Below, in pieces: positions 37,140-46,601 of a DNA stretch of 64,000 bases. The position numbers and the translations under genes are program-made. This DNA is from Halomonas eurihalina (lineage in GTDB: Bacteria; Pseudomonadota; Gammaproteobacteria; Pseudomonadales; Halomonadaceae). The stretch spans positions 124,001-188,000 of the forward strand of contig NZ_VTPU01000004.1 in assembly GCF_008274785.1 (NCBI RefSeq), given 5' to 3'. Under the pieces are notes generated by a model. That model saw nothing but the letters and a program-made list of their open reading frames with translations. It was not told the origin of the DNA and ran no database searches. Position 1 is the stretch's first letter; the number at the start of each line of letters is the position of its first letter.

Positions 37140-39080
37140 TCAGTCGGCGGGGCGACCCACCAGCGAACGCGTTTCCTCGCGGGCTTCGGTCAGCGCGACC
37201 CGGACCGGATCGCCGAGCTTGAAGCGCTCTTCGCCCTCGATCTGGATGCGGCCTTCCTTGTCGTCGATCACCACCTTATCGCGGTCGCTGTGCATCAGCG
37301 GGGCGGGCACGAAGGCGGTGGCGCCATTGGCGGTCAGGCGCACTCGCATGCCGCCACGGTTGATGGCGATGATCTCGGCGTCGAAGGCCTCGCCGGATTC
37401 GGCGTGGGTGCCAAGGTAGCGCACATAGAGCCAGTCCTTGACGTCACGTTCGGCCATGCGGTTCAGGCGGCGGCGCTCGGTCAACTGCTCGGTGAGCTCG
37501 AGGCTGGCTTCCGCCGGGGCCTGTTCGCCCTTGAGCACGCGCTTGATCAAGCGGTGGTTGACCATGTCGCCGTACTTGCGGATCGGCGAGGTCCAGGTGG
37601 CGTAGGCAGACAGCCCGAGGCCGAAGTGCGGCCCCGGGCGGGCCGACATGCTGGTGAAGCCCTGGAAGCGGCGCAGTCGCGCGTCGAGCCATGCGTCGTC
37701 GCGGCCTTCCAGCTCGCGCTTGAGTTCCTTGTAGCGCGGCAGTTCGGTGAGGGCTTCCAGCGCCACCTCGATGTCCTGATCGGCCAGGAATTCGCGGGCG
37801 GCTTCGGCCTTGTCCGGCTCGAAGGCGCGATGAACATTGAAGATGCCGTGGCCGACATGCTCGGCCAGCAGGTGGGCGCAGCAGGCATTGGCCGCGATCA
37901 TCGATTCCTCGATCATGCGGTTGGCGATGCGCCGCTGCTCGGTGCGGATGTTCAGCACGTTGCCGGCATCGTCCAGGTCGAAGACGTAATCCGGCCGGTC
38001 CTTGAAGACCAGGGCATGCTCGGCGCGCCAGGCGGTGCGAGCCTCGGTCAGGTCGCGCAATGCCTTGAGCTGCTCGCCGATGGCCGGCTCGGGAGCCCAC
38101 TCGCCCTGGTCTTCCAGCCAGTCGGAGACATCGTCGTAGGCCAGCCGAGCGTGAGAACGCACCGTGGCGGCAAAGAACCGGTAGTCGCCGAAGGAGCCGT
38201 CGGCTTCCACGTCCAGGGTGCAGGCCAGGGCGGGGCGGTCCTGGTTCTCCCATAGCGAACAGAGGTCGTCGGCCAGGTGCTCCGGCAGCATGGTGACGTT
38301 CTGTCCGGGCAGGTAGACGGTGAAGGCGCGAGTGCGCGCTTCCAGGTCGACGCCATCGCCTTCCGCGACATAGGCGGTGGGGTCGGCGATGGCAACGGTC
38401 AGTCGCCAGCCGCCGTTGTCCCGGGGCTCGATGCGCAGGGCATCGTCCATGTCTCGGGTCTTGGCGTTGTCGATGGTAAAGAAGGGCGCCTCGGTGAGGT
38501 CCTCACGCTGCAGGCCCTCATCGCGCAACGGCCAGTCATCGCCGCCTTCGGGGCTGGCCTGTTCCAGAGCATGGCGAGCCAGGGTCACGCGCCAGGGCAC
38601 GGCCGGGTTGTCGTGCTTGGCGACCAGCTCGTCGATCTGGGCGAAGAAGGCACGGTCATCCGGCTTGAGCGGGTGACGCACGAGACGGGCCTCGACCCAG
38701 TCGCCATCGTCGAGCGATGCCTCGTCGAGGCTGCGCTTGACGCGCGCCTTGAGGACGTTGCTGATCGATGGGTGGTCGGGGATCACCGCCAGTCGACCAT
38801 CGCGCTTGCGCACCCGGGCAATGAAGCGCTCCAGGCCCTGCTCGATCAGGGTGTCCGGCTCCACCGACTTCTTCTCGCCTTCCTCGTGGAGGATCGCTCC
38901 GACACGGTCGCCATGCAGTACCTGCTTCATGGCGGGGGGCGGCACGAAGTAAGAGGTGCCGTCCTCGGTTTCGAGAAAGCCGAAGCCTCGCTCGGTGGCC
39001 TTGATCACGCCTTCGACTCGAGGCGTGTTGTCGCGAATCTGTTGCTTGAGCTGAGCAAGCGCCGAGTTGTTCTGCAGCAT
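37140..39080 (-). CDS. rnb: Exoribonuclease II
   Basis: 646 residues from ATG 39080 (MLQNNSALAQLKQQIRDNTP), which matches E. coli Rnb in length and N-terminus; upstream in-frame sequence is not conserved. It degrades single-stranded RNA 3' to 5' in the cytoplasm. The two cold-shock domains (about 20-175), the RNB catalytic domain with metal-binding Asp residues in DNAKTRDMDDALRIEP, and the C-terminal S1 domain (about 560-646) are all present. The family members RNase R are much longer, so this is RNase II. No clear Shine-Dalgarno was seen. Confidence 0.94.
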   Translation of the reverse strand: MLQNNSALAQLKQQIRDNTPRVEGVIKATERGFGFLETEDGTSYFVPPPAMKQVLHGDRVGAILHEEGEKKSVEPDTLIEQGLERFIARVRKRDGRLAVIPDHPSISNVLKARVKRSLDEASLDDGDWVEARLVRHPLKPDDRAFFAQIDELVAKHDNPAVPWRVTLARHALEQASPEGGDDWPLRDEGLQREDLTEAPFFTIDNAKTRDMDDALRIEPRDNGGWRLTVAIADPTAYVAEGDGVDLEARTRAFTVYLPGQNVTMLPEHLADDLCSLWENQDRPALACTLDVEADGSFGDYRFFAATVRSHARLAYDDVSDWLEDQGEWAPEPAIGEQLKALRDLTEARTAWRAEHALVFKDRPDYVFDLDDAGNVLNIRTEQRRIANRMIEESMIAANACCAHLLAEHVGHGIFNVHRAFEPDKAEAAREFLADQDIEVALEALTELPRYKELKRELEGRDDAWLDARLRRFQGFTSMSARPGPHFGLGLSAYATWTSPIRKYGDMVNHRLIKRVLKGEQAPAEASLELTEQLTERRRLNRMAERDVKDWLYVRYLGTHAESGEAFDAEIIAINRGGMRVRLTANGATAFVPAPLMHSDRDKVVIDDKEGRIQIEGEERFKLGDPVRVALTEAREETRSLVGRPAD

Positions 39081-39240
39081 GATAACGATCGAATGGCGGG
39101 ATAGGAGGGTCACTATACGGATTCCGTCGGCCCACGCCAATCGTGGCAGGGCGCTCTTGGGGCTTCTGGCGCCTCGGCTCCGGCATGCTCTCGTTTGGCA
39201 TGGGTTGCGGGTAGCGGTTCGGACCAAGGTATAAGATAAG

Positions 39241-39279
39241 TGGTATTTAATTGGTATTGTTAGTGGTCTATATTGGTCC
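39241..39279 (+). promoter_or_regulatory. Operator region of the GntR regulator / nag operon
   Basis: TGGT-T/C-type half-sites start at 39241, 39252, 39264 and 39274, spaced 10-12 bases, one helical turn apart. AGTGGTCTA (39262-39270) is identical to a half-site of the DasR/NagR-type operator, and an inverted GGACCA occurs at 39221. All lie in the 60 bases upstream of the regulator start. Confidence 0.55.
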
Positions 39280-39305
39280 TATATCGATGCTGCACGAGAG
39301 CGACC

Positions 39306-40040
39306 ATGGATCGCCGATTTCAACAACTGCGACTCGATCCTGAGCTGTCCACGCCGCTGTACCACCAGCTGGCGAGCCGGCTGGAGGAAGCCATCGAGGA
39401 AGGAGCTTGGCAGGCCGGCGAGGCGCTGCCTTCGGAGCGGGCCCTGGCCGAGGCGCTGGATGTCTCGCGGATCACGGCCCGCAAGGCGCTGGACCGGCTG
39501 GCCGAGCTTGGTCTGATCCGGCGTACCCGAGGCTCCGGCACCTTCATCACGCCGCGTCTCAATCAGCCCCTGACACGCCTGGCGAGTTTCACCGAAATGC
39601 TGACCCAGCGTGGCTTCACGCCGCGTTCGTGCTGGCTGTCGCGATGCCTGGCCGCCCCTTCGGCCGACGAGAGCCTGCGCCTGGGCCTGAGCGGCGATGC
39701 CCGCGTCGCGCGGCTCAAGCGCCTGCGCCTGGCGGATGGCGTGGTCATGGCGGTCGAGGAGAGCTGCCTGCCGCAGTCGGTACTCGACGATCCCCAGGGG
39801 GTGGGGGATTCGCTGTATGCCTTCCTGGAGGAGGCGGGCCGCCCGGTGGCACGCGCACTGCAGCACGTTACGGCAGTCAATGCCGACGCCGAGCTGGCGC
39901 GGCTGGCCGAAGTGCCGGAAGGCCAGGCTCTGCTCAAGGTGACCCGTCAGGGCTATCTGATCGACGGCACGCCGGCGGAGCTGACCGTTACCTACTGCCG
40001 CACCGATTACTACGACTTCATCGTCGAGCTGACACGTTGA
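39306..40040 (+). CDS. nagR: GntR/HutC-family transcriptional regulator (NagR-like)
   Basis: 244 residues from ATG 39306 (MDRRFQQLRLDPELSTPLYH). It has the GntR winged-helix DNA-binding domain (about 12-80; ALPSERALAEALDVSRITAR) and a UTRA ligand-binding domain (about 95-240). The UTRA type binds phosphosugars such as GlcNAc-6-P. It is the first gene of the nag operon, 45 bases before nagA, with TGGT half-sites in front of its own promoter, consistent with autoregulated repression relieved by GlcNAc-6-P or GlcN-6-P. The symbol is by context. Confidence 0.88.
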   Translation: MDRRFQQLRLDPELSTPLYHQLASRLEEAIEEGAWQAGEALPSERALAEALDVSRITARKALDRLAELGLIRRTRGSGTFITPRLNQPLTRLASFTEMLTQRGFTPRSCWLSRCLAAPSADESLRLGLSGDARVARLKRLRLADGVVMAVEESCLPQSVLDDPQGVGDSLYAFLEEAGRPVARALQHVTAVNADAELARLAEVPEGQALLKVTRQGYLIDGTPAELTVTYCRTDYYDFIVELTR

Positions 40041-40085
40041 GCCCTGACGCTGAGTTCTGACGTTTAGAACGAACCGGGAGACACC

Positions 40086-41207
40086 ATGCGCTACGGCAAT
40101 ATCCTGACACCCGACGGTTGGCGGCTCGGCGAGTTGCACTGGCACGACGGACACATCAGCCGCATCGACGGCGAGCCGGTCGATCCTGAGCAAAACGATC
40201 TGCCGCGCCTGTTGCCGGGGTTCATCGACCTGCACGTGCACGGTGGCGGCGGCGCCGATGTCATGGAAGGCGGCGCGGCGGTGGCCACGGTGGCGCGGAC
40301 CCATGTGCGTTTCGGCACCACCAGCCTGCTGGCGACCACCATGACGGCACCGGATGACGATACCCGGCGCGTGCTGGGGGACGTCGGCGCCTACATGGAA
40401 GCGCCGGACCCGTCGGCCACTCGCGTGCTGGGGGTGCATCTGGAAGGCCCCTACATCAATCCGGGCAAGCTCGGTGCCCAGCCGTCCCATGCCCGGCTCG
40501 GCGTGCTCGAGGAAGTCGAGGAACTGCGCCGGCTGGCGCCGATCGTGCTGTTGACCCTGGCGCCGGAACTGGCCGGTCACCTGACGCTGATCGAGCAGCT
40601 CAGCGAGCGGGGCGTGCGCGTGCAGATCGGCCACACCCTGGGCAGCTACGAGGAAGGCGTGGCGGCGCTGGAGCATGGCGCCCATGGCTTCACCCACCTG
40701 TTCAATGCCATGTCCGGACTGCATCACCGCAAGCCCGGTATGGTCGGGGCGGCCATGGCGCATGCGGAGTATGCCGAACTGATTCCCGATCTGTTGCACG
40801 TGCATCCCGGTGCCATTCGCGCCGCCTTGCGCTGCATTCCGCATCTCTATGCCGTGACCGACTCCACCGCCGCGGCGGGCATGCCCGATGGCGAATACCG
40901 CCTCGGCGAGCAGGCGGTCACCAAGTGCCTGGGCGGCGTGCGGCTGGCCGATGGCACCCTGGCCGGCAGTACCCTGACCATGGATCAGGCGCTGCGCAAC
41001 CTGGTCGATCTCGGCCAGACGCTGGCCGAGGCTTCCAACCGACTTTCCCGCTATCCCGCCGATTTCCTGGGTCGCCATGACCTCGGCCGCCTGGCCGAAG
41101 GCGCGCGCGCTGATCTGGTGGAACTGGATTCCCGATTGAACCTGAAAGCCGTCCATGTCGGCGGTCGACTCGTCGTCGAAGGAGACGCTCATGTCACTGA
41201 TGCTTGA
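40086..41207 (+). CDS. nagA: N-acetylglucosamine-6-phosphate deacetylase
   Basis: 373 residues. It deacetylates GlcNAc-6-P to GlcN-6-P in the cytoplasm. The amidohydrolase metal site is visible: HVHGGGGADVMEG, the Glu of HLEGPYINPGK, and GHTLGSYEEGVAALEHGAHG followed by THLFNAM. The substrate-phosphate loop DSTAAAGMPDGEY is near the C-terminus. The catalytic Asp region is in the expected place. The last 17 bases overlap the SIS-domain gene, so the two are translationally coupled. An operon with PTS uptake genes makes the role secure. Confidence 0.95.
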   Translation: MRYGNILTPDGWRLGELHWHDGHISRIDGEPVDPEQNDLPRLLPGFIDLHVHGGGGADVMEGGAAVATVARTHVRFGTTSLLATTMTAPDDDTRRVLGDVGAYMEAPDPSATRVLGVHLEGPYINPGKLGAQPSHARLGVLEEVEELRRLAPIVLLTLAPELAGHLTLIEQLSERGVRVQIGHTLGSYEEGVAALEHGAHGFTHLFNAMSGLHHRKPGMVGAAMAHAEYAELIPDLLHVHPGAIRAALRCIPHLYAVTDSTAAAGMPDGEYRLGEQAVTKCLGGVRLADGTLAGSTLTMDQALRNLVDLGQTLAEASNRLSRYPADFLGRHDLGRLAEGARADLVELDSRLNLKAVHVGGRLVVEGDAHVTDA

Positions 41208-42210
41208 AGAAGCGCGCAACGCCCCGGAGCGCGTGCGCGGCCAGTTGCAGCGCAACGCCGACGTACTGGAATCATTGGGCGCCCGACTGCGCGAGCAGCC
41301 GCCGTCCGGCGCCATGACCGTGGCCCGGGGTAGCTCCGATCACGCCGCGGCCTATTTCGCCTATCTCTGCATGAAGCACCTGGGCATTCCAGTGGCTTCG
41401 CTGCCGCCCTCGCTTTCGACCCTGGCCAAGGCGCCCTGGCGCCTCGACGGGCAACTGGCGGTGGCGATTTCGCAGTCCGGGCAGAGCCCGGATCTGGTGG
41501 CCACCCAGGAAGCCTTGGCGCGGGGCGGGGCTCGCACCCTGGCGCTGGTCAACACGCCGCAGTCGCCATTGGGCCAGGCCAGCGACCTCGAAGTGCCGTT
41601 GTATGCCGGCGAGGAGCGCAGCGTGGCCGCCACCAAGAGCTACCTGGCGACGCTCTCTGCTGCTGCCCAGTTGCTGGCGTACTGGACTCGGGATAGCGAC
41701 CTGCTGGCCGCCCTGGACAGCTTACCGGAATGCCTGAGCCGGGCGGCCGATCAGGACTGGAGCGAGGCGGTCGAGGCACTCGTCGACGCTGATCGCCTGA
41801 TGGTGATCGGACGCGGTGCCGGCCTGGCGGTGGCCCAGGAAGCAGCCCTCAAGTTCAAGGAAACCTGCGCCATCCAGGCCGAACCCTTCAGTGGCGCCGA
41901 GGTACGGCACGGCCCGATGGCCCTGATCGAAGCCGGCTATCCGGTGCTGGTGTTCGCGCCTCCCGGTGTCGAGCAGGCCGGCCTGCTGGAACTCGCCGAC
42001 TGGCTCGGCGGAGTCGGAGCCCGAGTACTGCTGGCTGCCGACGAGTCGGTGGCCGGGCGCCATCTGACGTTGAGCGACGCCGGCCACGAGGACCTGCAAC
42101 CGCTGTCGGTGATCCAGAGCTTCTATCGCATGGCGGCGGAACTCGCCGAGGCCAGGGGCAGCGACCCGGACAAGCCACGTCACCTGCGCAAGGTTACCTG
42201 CACGTTGTAA
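41191..42210 (+). CDS. nagB-II: SIS-domain glucosamine-6-phosphate deaminase (NagB-II type)
   Basis: 339 residues from ATG 41191 (MSLMLEEARNAPERVRGQLQ) with GAAGGAG six bases upstream; it overlaps nagA. Two SIS domains (about 33-165 and 190-320) with the sugar-phosphate-binding ISQSGQSPD and GRGAGLAVAQEAALKFKETC are seen. It resembles the isomerase half of GlmS but has no glutaminase domain, the form called NagB-II, which converts GlcN-6-P to fructose-6-P and ammonia. No classical NagB is in the operon, supporting this assignment. The agaS-like alternative is less likely in a nag context. Confidence 0.85.
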   Translation: MSLMLEEARNAPERVRGQLQRNADVLESLGARLREQPPSGAMTVARGSSDHAAAYFAYLCMKHLGIPVASLPPSLSTLAKAPWRLDGQLAVAISQSGQSPDLVATQEALARGGARTLALVNTPQSPLGQASDLEVPLYAGEERSVAATKSYLATLSAAAQLLAYWTRDSDLLAALDSLPECLSRAADQDWSEAVEALVDADRLMVIGRGAGLAVAQEAALKFKETCAIQAEPFSGAEVRHGPMALIEAGYPVLVFAPPGVEQAGLLELADWLGGVGARVLLAADESVAGRHLTLSDAGHEDLQPLSVIQSFYRMAAELAEARGSDPDKPRHLRKVTCTL

Positions 42211-42249
42211 GCCTCGGGCTGCGACAACAACAATGTATCGGAGTCGATC

Positions 42250-44790
42250 ATGTCTTCCTCCAAACTGACCCTGGTGGCCCCGGCCACTGGCATCGTGACG
42301 CTCTTGTCCGATGTTCCCGACCCGGTCTTCGCCGGCGGAACTCTGGGCGAGGGCATCGCCCTGGATCCGCTGGAGCCCGTGCTCCACGCGCCTTGCGACG
42401 GCGAGGTGGTGCAGTGCGCCAAGACCCGGCACGCCCTGACGCTGAAGACCGAGCAGGGCGTCGAGGTACTAATTCACCTGGGACTGGATACCGTCGAACT
42501 TCAGGGCCAGGGCATCGAACTGAACGTCGCGGTGGGGCAGCAGGTGAAGACCGGCGAGCCACTGTGCCGTTTCGATCCCGAGCTGCTGGCCGAACGGGCC
42601 CGGTCTCTGATCACGCCGCTGGTAGTGACCGATGACGCCGGCTGGCGCCTGCGTCTCGAGGCGAACGCCACGGGCGGGTATGTCGAACGTGGCGCCGCGC
42701 TGATGAGCCTGACGCCCGCGGCGGCGTCCGTCGCGGCAACGACCGAGCGCACAGGGCCCTGGCAAGAACGCCGCGTGACGCTGGCACTCGAAGCCGGCTT
42801 GCACGCCCGGCCGGCCGCCCGGGTGCGCGCCATCGTGAAGCGGCACGACGCCGAGGTGCGACTCGTGCATGGCGATGCCGAGGCGCGCGGCGACAGCGTG
42901 AGTGCCCTGATGAATCTCGGCCTGGCCGAGAGTAGCGAGGTGGTCCTGCACGCCCGGGGCGACGATACCCAGGCTGTATTGGCGGCCATCGCCGAGCTGC
43001 TGACCACGCCGGAAGGCGCCGAACCGCAGCAGGAAGCGGCGATGCCGGCCTCCGTGGCCGAAGGTGAGTTCGCCGGTCTCGTCGCCAGTCCGGGTCTGGC
43101 GATCGGCCCGCTGGTGACGGTGAGCCTGCCGCTGCCGGCAGTGCCTTACGACGGACGTGGCGAGGCGGTCGAACGCGAGGACCTGCGTGCCGCCCTGGAG
43201 GGGGTCGGGCGTTCCCTGGAAAACGCGCGCGAGCAGGCCGAACGGCAGGGTCAGCGCGCCGAGGCGGATATCTTCGAGGCGCACCTGGCCTGGCTGGACG
43301 ATCCGGGGTTGCTCGAGTCGGCCACGGCCCGCATCGAGGCCGGCCGCAGTGCCGGTCAGGCCTGGCGCGAGGCGCTGGATGACGAGGCCGAACAACTGCG
43401 GGCCACCGGCAATGCCTTGCTGGCGGGACGCGTGGCCGATCTGCGCGACCTGCAGCGCCATGTCATGGCCGAGTTCGCCGAGGCCGGCGTGGCCCCGCTG
43501 CCCGATGTTCCCGAAGGGGCCATCCTGGTAGCCGATGATCTCTCTCCCTCGCAGTTCGTCGCCCTTGCCGAGCGCGGTCCTGCCGGGTTGTGCCTGAAGG
43601 CCGGCGGCACGACGTCGCACGTGGCGATCCTGGCCCGGGCGCGCGGCATTCCCTGCCTGGTGGCAATGGGCGAGGCACTCGAGGACGTGAGCGGAGAGCG
43701 TGCGGTGCTCGACGCCCATGCCGGGCGTCTCGAGCCCGCGCCCGACGAGGCGCGCCTGGCAGCGGTACGCGAGGCCCTGCGCCGCGATGCCGAGCTCCGC
43801 GAGGCCGAACGCGCCGAGGCCTTCGAACCGGCGGTCACGCGAGACGGTCGCGAGATCGAAGTGGCGGCGAACATCGGCGACAGCAGCGAAGCGCGCCTGG
43901 CGGCCGAATCCGGCGCCGACGGCGTCGGCCTGATGCGCAGCGAGTTCCTGTTCCTGGGCCGCGATACCGCGCCCGACGAGGCGGAGCAGCGCCACGAGTA
44001 CCAGACCAGCCTGACGGCGCTCGGCGGCAAGCCGGTAATCATTCGTACCCTGGATATCGGTGCCGACAAGCAGCTGCCCTATCTGCGACTGCCCGAGGTG
44101 CCCAACCCGGCGCTCGGCGTGCGTGGGGTGAGGCTGTGGCATGACCAGCCGGCACTGCTCGATACCCAATTGCACGCCTTGCTCGGCGTCGTGCCGCTGG
44201 ATGCCCTGCACATCATGGTGCCGATGGTCAGCGAGGTTGGCGAGCTGGCCTGGGTGCGCGAGCGGCTCGAGGCCGTTGCCGTGGAACGAGGCCTCACGGA
44301 GCGGCCGCGTCTCGGCGCCATGGTCGAGGTGCCCAGCGCCGCCCTGTGCGCGGCGAACCTGGCCGAACAGGCCGACTTCCTGTCGATCGGCACCAACGAC
44401 CTGACCCAGTATGCCCTGGCCATGGATCGCGAGGATTCGCGCCTGGCGGCCCGTGCCGATGTCCTGCATCCCGGTGTGCTGCGCCTGATCCAGGCCACCG
44501 TCGAGGGCGCCGCCGGACGCTGCCCGGTCGGGGTGTGCGGCGCGGCGGCCGGCGATCCGCTGGCCGCCTCCCTGCTGGTGGCGATGGGTGTCGATGAGCT
44601 GTCCGTCGAGCCGGCCCGGGTGGCCGCCATCAAGGCGATGATCCGTTGGCTCGATGCCGCTTCCCTGGCCCGCGAACTGCCAGATCTGCTGGCGATGCCC
44701 GATGCCGCAAGTGTGCGTCGGCGTCTCGCCGAGATCCATGAATCCGTTTCCGACACCACAACAACAACTCCCGAGAGGATCCCATCATGA
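42250..44790 (+). CDS. nagF: Multidomain PTS protein: EIIA(Glc)-HPr-EI fusion (NagF-like)
   Basis: 846 residues. EIIA-Glc-like domain (about 6-155) with phospho-His 76 (VLIHLGLDTVEL); HPr domain (about 172-255) with His 185 (EAGLHARPAARV); and Enzyme I (about 275-846) with active His 457 (AGGTTSHVAILARARGIP) and the PEP-binding C-domain (GTNDLTQYALAMDRED). It is a complete soluble phosphoryl chain from PEP to the dedicated transporter. It ends as ATGA with nagE. Such fusions serve GlcNAc uptake in pseudomonads and relatives. CGGAG precedes the start. Confidence 0.95.
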   Translation: MSSSKLTLVAPATGIVTLLSDVPDPVFAGGTLGEGIALDPLEPVLHAPCDGEVVQCAKTRHALTLKTEQGVEVLIHLGLDTVELQGQGIELNVAVGQQVKTGEPLCRFDPELLAERARSLITPLVVTDDAGWRLRLEANATGGYVERGAALMSLTPAAASVAATTERTGPWQERRVTLALEAGLHARPAARVRAIVKRHDAEVRLVHGDAEARGDSVSALMNLGLAESSEVVLHARGDDTQAVLAAIAELLTTPEGAEPQQEAAMPASVAEGEFAGLVASPGLAIGPLVTVSLPLPAVPYDGRGEAVEREDLRAALEGVGRSLENAREQAERQGQRAEADIFEAHLAWLDDPGLLESATARIEAGRSAGQAWREALDDEAEQLRATGNALLAGRVADLRDLQRHVMAEFAEAGVAPLPDVPEGAILVADDLSPSQFVALAERGPAGLCLKAGGTTSHVAILARARGIPCLVAMGEALEDVSGERAVLDAHAGRLEPAPDEARLAAVREALRRDAELREAERAEAFEPAVTRDGREIEVAANIGDSSEARLAAESGADGVGLMRSEFLFLGRDTAPDEAEQRHEYQTSLTALGGKPVIIRTLDIGADKQLPYLRLPEVPNPALGVRGVRLWHDQPALLDTQLHALLGVVPLDALHIMVPMVSEVGELAWVRERLEAVAVERGLTERPRLGAMVEVPSAALCAANLAEQADFLSIGTNDLTQYALAMDREDSRLAARADVLHPGVLRLIQATVEGAAGRCPVGVCGAAAGDPLAASLLVAMGVDELSVEPARVAAIKAMIRWLDAASLARELPDLLAMPDAASVRRRLAEIHESVSDTTTTTPERIPS

Positions 44791-46481
44791 TTCGAGAACT
44801 CGGCTCCCGCCTCATGGCCGGGCTGCAACTGCTCGGACGTTCCTTGATGCTGCCCATCGCGGTGCTGCCCGTAGCCGGCCTGCTGTTGCGACTGGGCCAG
44901 CCCGACCTGCTGGATATTGCCTTCGTGGCCGCCGCCGGCCAGTCGATCTTCGACCATCTGGCGCTGATCTTCGCCATCGGCCTGGCGGTCGGTTTCGCCG
45001 ACGACAGTAACGGCGCGGCTGGACTGGCCGGGGTGGTCGGCTACCTGGTGCTGGACGCGGTGCTGCACACCATCAACCCCGACATCAACATGGGGGTACT
45101 GGCCGGGGTGATTATTGGCTCCGTGGCAGGGTTGATCTACAACCGCTACCGGGCCATCCAGTTGCCGGAATACCTGGCCTTCTTCGGCGGGCGGCGTTTC
45201 GTGCCGATTGCCACGGGCCTGGCGGCGGTGCTGCTTGGCATCGTCTTCGGCTGGGGCTGGCCGGCGATCCAGGCGGGCATCGATAACCTGGGCCATTGGC
45301 TGATCGAGGCCGGCGCGCTCGGCAAGTTCGTTTACGGAGCGCTCAATCGCCTGCTGATCGTTACCGGGCTGCACCATGTGCTCAACAGCTTCGTGTGGTT
45401 CGTGTTCGGCAGCTTCGATGGCGCCACTGGCGATCTGAATCGCTTCTTCGCCGGCGATCCCAGTGCCGGAGGCTTCATGGCCGGCTTCTTCCCGGTGATG
45501 ATGTTTGGCCTGCCGGCCGCGGCGCTGGCCATGTATCACGCCGCGCCCAAGGCACGCCGTGCCCAGGTGGGCGGCCTGCTGATGTCGCTGGCGCTGACCG
45601 CGTTCCTGACCGGGGTGACCGAGCCCATCGAGTTCACCTTCATGTTCCTGGCGCCGCTGCTCTATGTGTTCCATGCGCTGATGACCGGCCTGTCCATGGC
45701 ACTGATGCAACTGCTCGACGTGAAGCTCGGTTTCACCTTCTCGGCCGGCGCCTTCGACTACGCCCTTTCTTATGGCCTTTCCACCAATGGCTGGCTGATG
45801 CTGCCGGTCGGCCTGGCTATGTTCGTGCTTTACTACGGTGTCTTTCGCTGGACGATCCAGCGCTTCGACCTGCCCACGCCGGGCCGCGACGAGGAGACTG
45901 CCATGTCCCGCCCGGCGGAGGGGCAGGCCAGCGAACGGGGACCGGCCTTCGTCGCCGCGCTCGGCGGGGCAGTCAACCTGCGCAGCGTCGGTGCCTGCAC
46001 TACGCGGCTGCGTCTGGTGCTGGCCGATGCCGACGCCATCGACGAGCCGGCCCTCAAGTCGCTGGGATCGCGCGGCGTGATGCGCCTCGGCGGTGGCGGC
46101 CTGCAGGTCGTGCTGGGACCCATCGCCGATGGCGTGGCCGACGAGATTCGTGCCGCCGTGGCCGCTGCCGGCGTCGAGCCGCCGGTATCCGAGGCCGGCA
46201 CGCCGCATCAGCCGGTGGAAGAGACCGCCGAGGCATCGCTGTCCGACGATCAGGTCGCCGCTTGGCTGGCCGCGCTCGGCGGGCGCGACAACCTTCGCAA
46301 TCTTGCCGCCCGGGCCGGGACTCGCCTGCGCGTCGAGCTGCATGACGAGGCATCCCTCGATACGGCAGCACTGAAGGCGCTGGGGTGCTTCGGTTCGATG
46401 GCCGTCGGCGAGCGCACCTGGCATCTGGTGGTCGGCCCGCAGGCCTCCGCCATCGCCACTTCCCTGGCGGCGCGGGGCTGA
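44787..46481 (+). CDS. nagE: PTS N-acetylglucosamine transporter IICB with a second, cysteine-less IIB domain
   Basis: 564 residues. The IIC domain (about 5-375; ten or so hydrophobic helices, with YRAIQLPEYLAFFGGRRFVP and TGVTEPIEFTFMF) imports GlcNAc. The first IIB domain (about 388-460) carries the phospho-Cys at residue 404 (SVGACTTRLRLV). A second IIB-like domain (about 487-560) aligns with it but has Ala 510 in place of the Cys (AARAGTRLRV), so it cannot be phosphorylated and may be regulatory. No IIA is attached; this is on NagF. The start overlaps the nagF stop. The substrate is inferred from the operon. Confidence 0.93.
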   Translation: MIRELGSRLMAGLQLLGRSLMLPIAVLPVAGLLLRLGQPDLLDIAFVAAAGQSIFDHLALIFAIGLAVGFADDSNGAAGLAGVVGYLVLDAVLHTINPDINMGVLAGVIIGSVAGLIYNRYRAIQLPEYLAFFGGRRFVPIATGLAAVLLGIVFGWGWPAIQAGIDNLGHWLIEAGALGKFVYGALNRLLIVTGLHHVLNSFVWFVFGSFDGATGDLNRFFAGDPSAGGFMAGFFPVMMFGLPAAALAMYHAAPKARRAQVGGLLMSLALTAFLTGVTEPIEFTFMFLAPLLYVFHALMTGLSMALMQLLDVKLGFTFSAGAFDYALSYGLSTNGWLMLPVGLAMFVLYYGVFRWTIQRFDLPTPGRDEETAMSRPAEGQASERGPAFVAALGGAVNLRSVGACTTRLRLVLADADAIDEPALKSLGSRGVMRLGGGGLQVVLGPIADGVADEIRAAVAAAGVEPPVSEAGTPHQPVEETAEASLSDDQVAAWLAALGGRDNLRNLAARAGTRLRVELHDEASLDTAALKALGCFGSMAVGERTWHLVVGPQASAIATSLAARG

Positions 46482-46601
46482 GCGTCGACCCTCTTGTTGA
46501 CAGCACGGTGGCCGCACGGCAAACGCCAGTCATCCCGTTCGGGGCTTCGCCCTGGACGGGCTGTTAGACTGGCGGCTCATTCATCGTGTGAGGGACAACG
46601 C

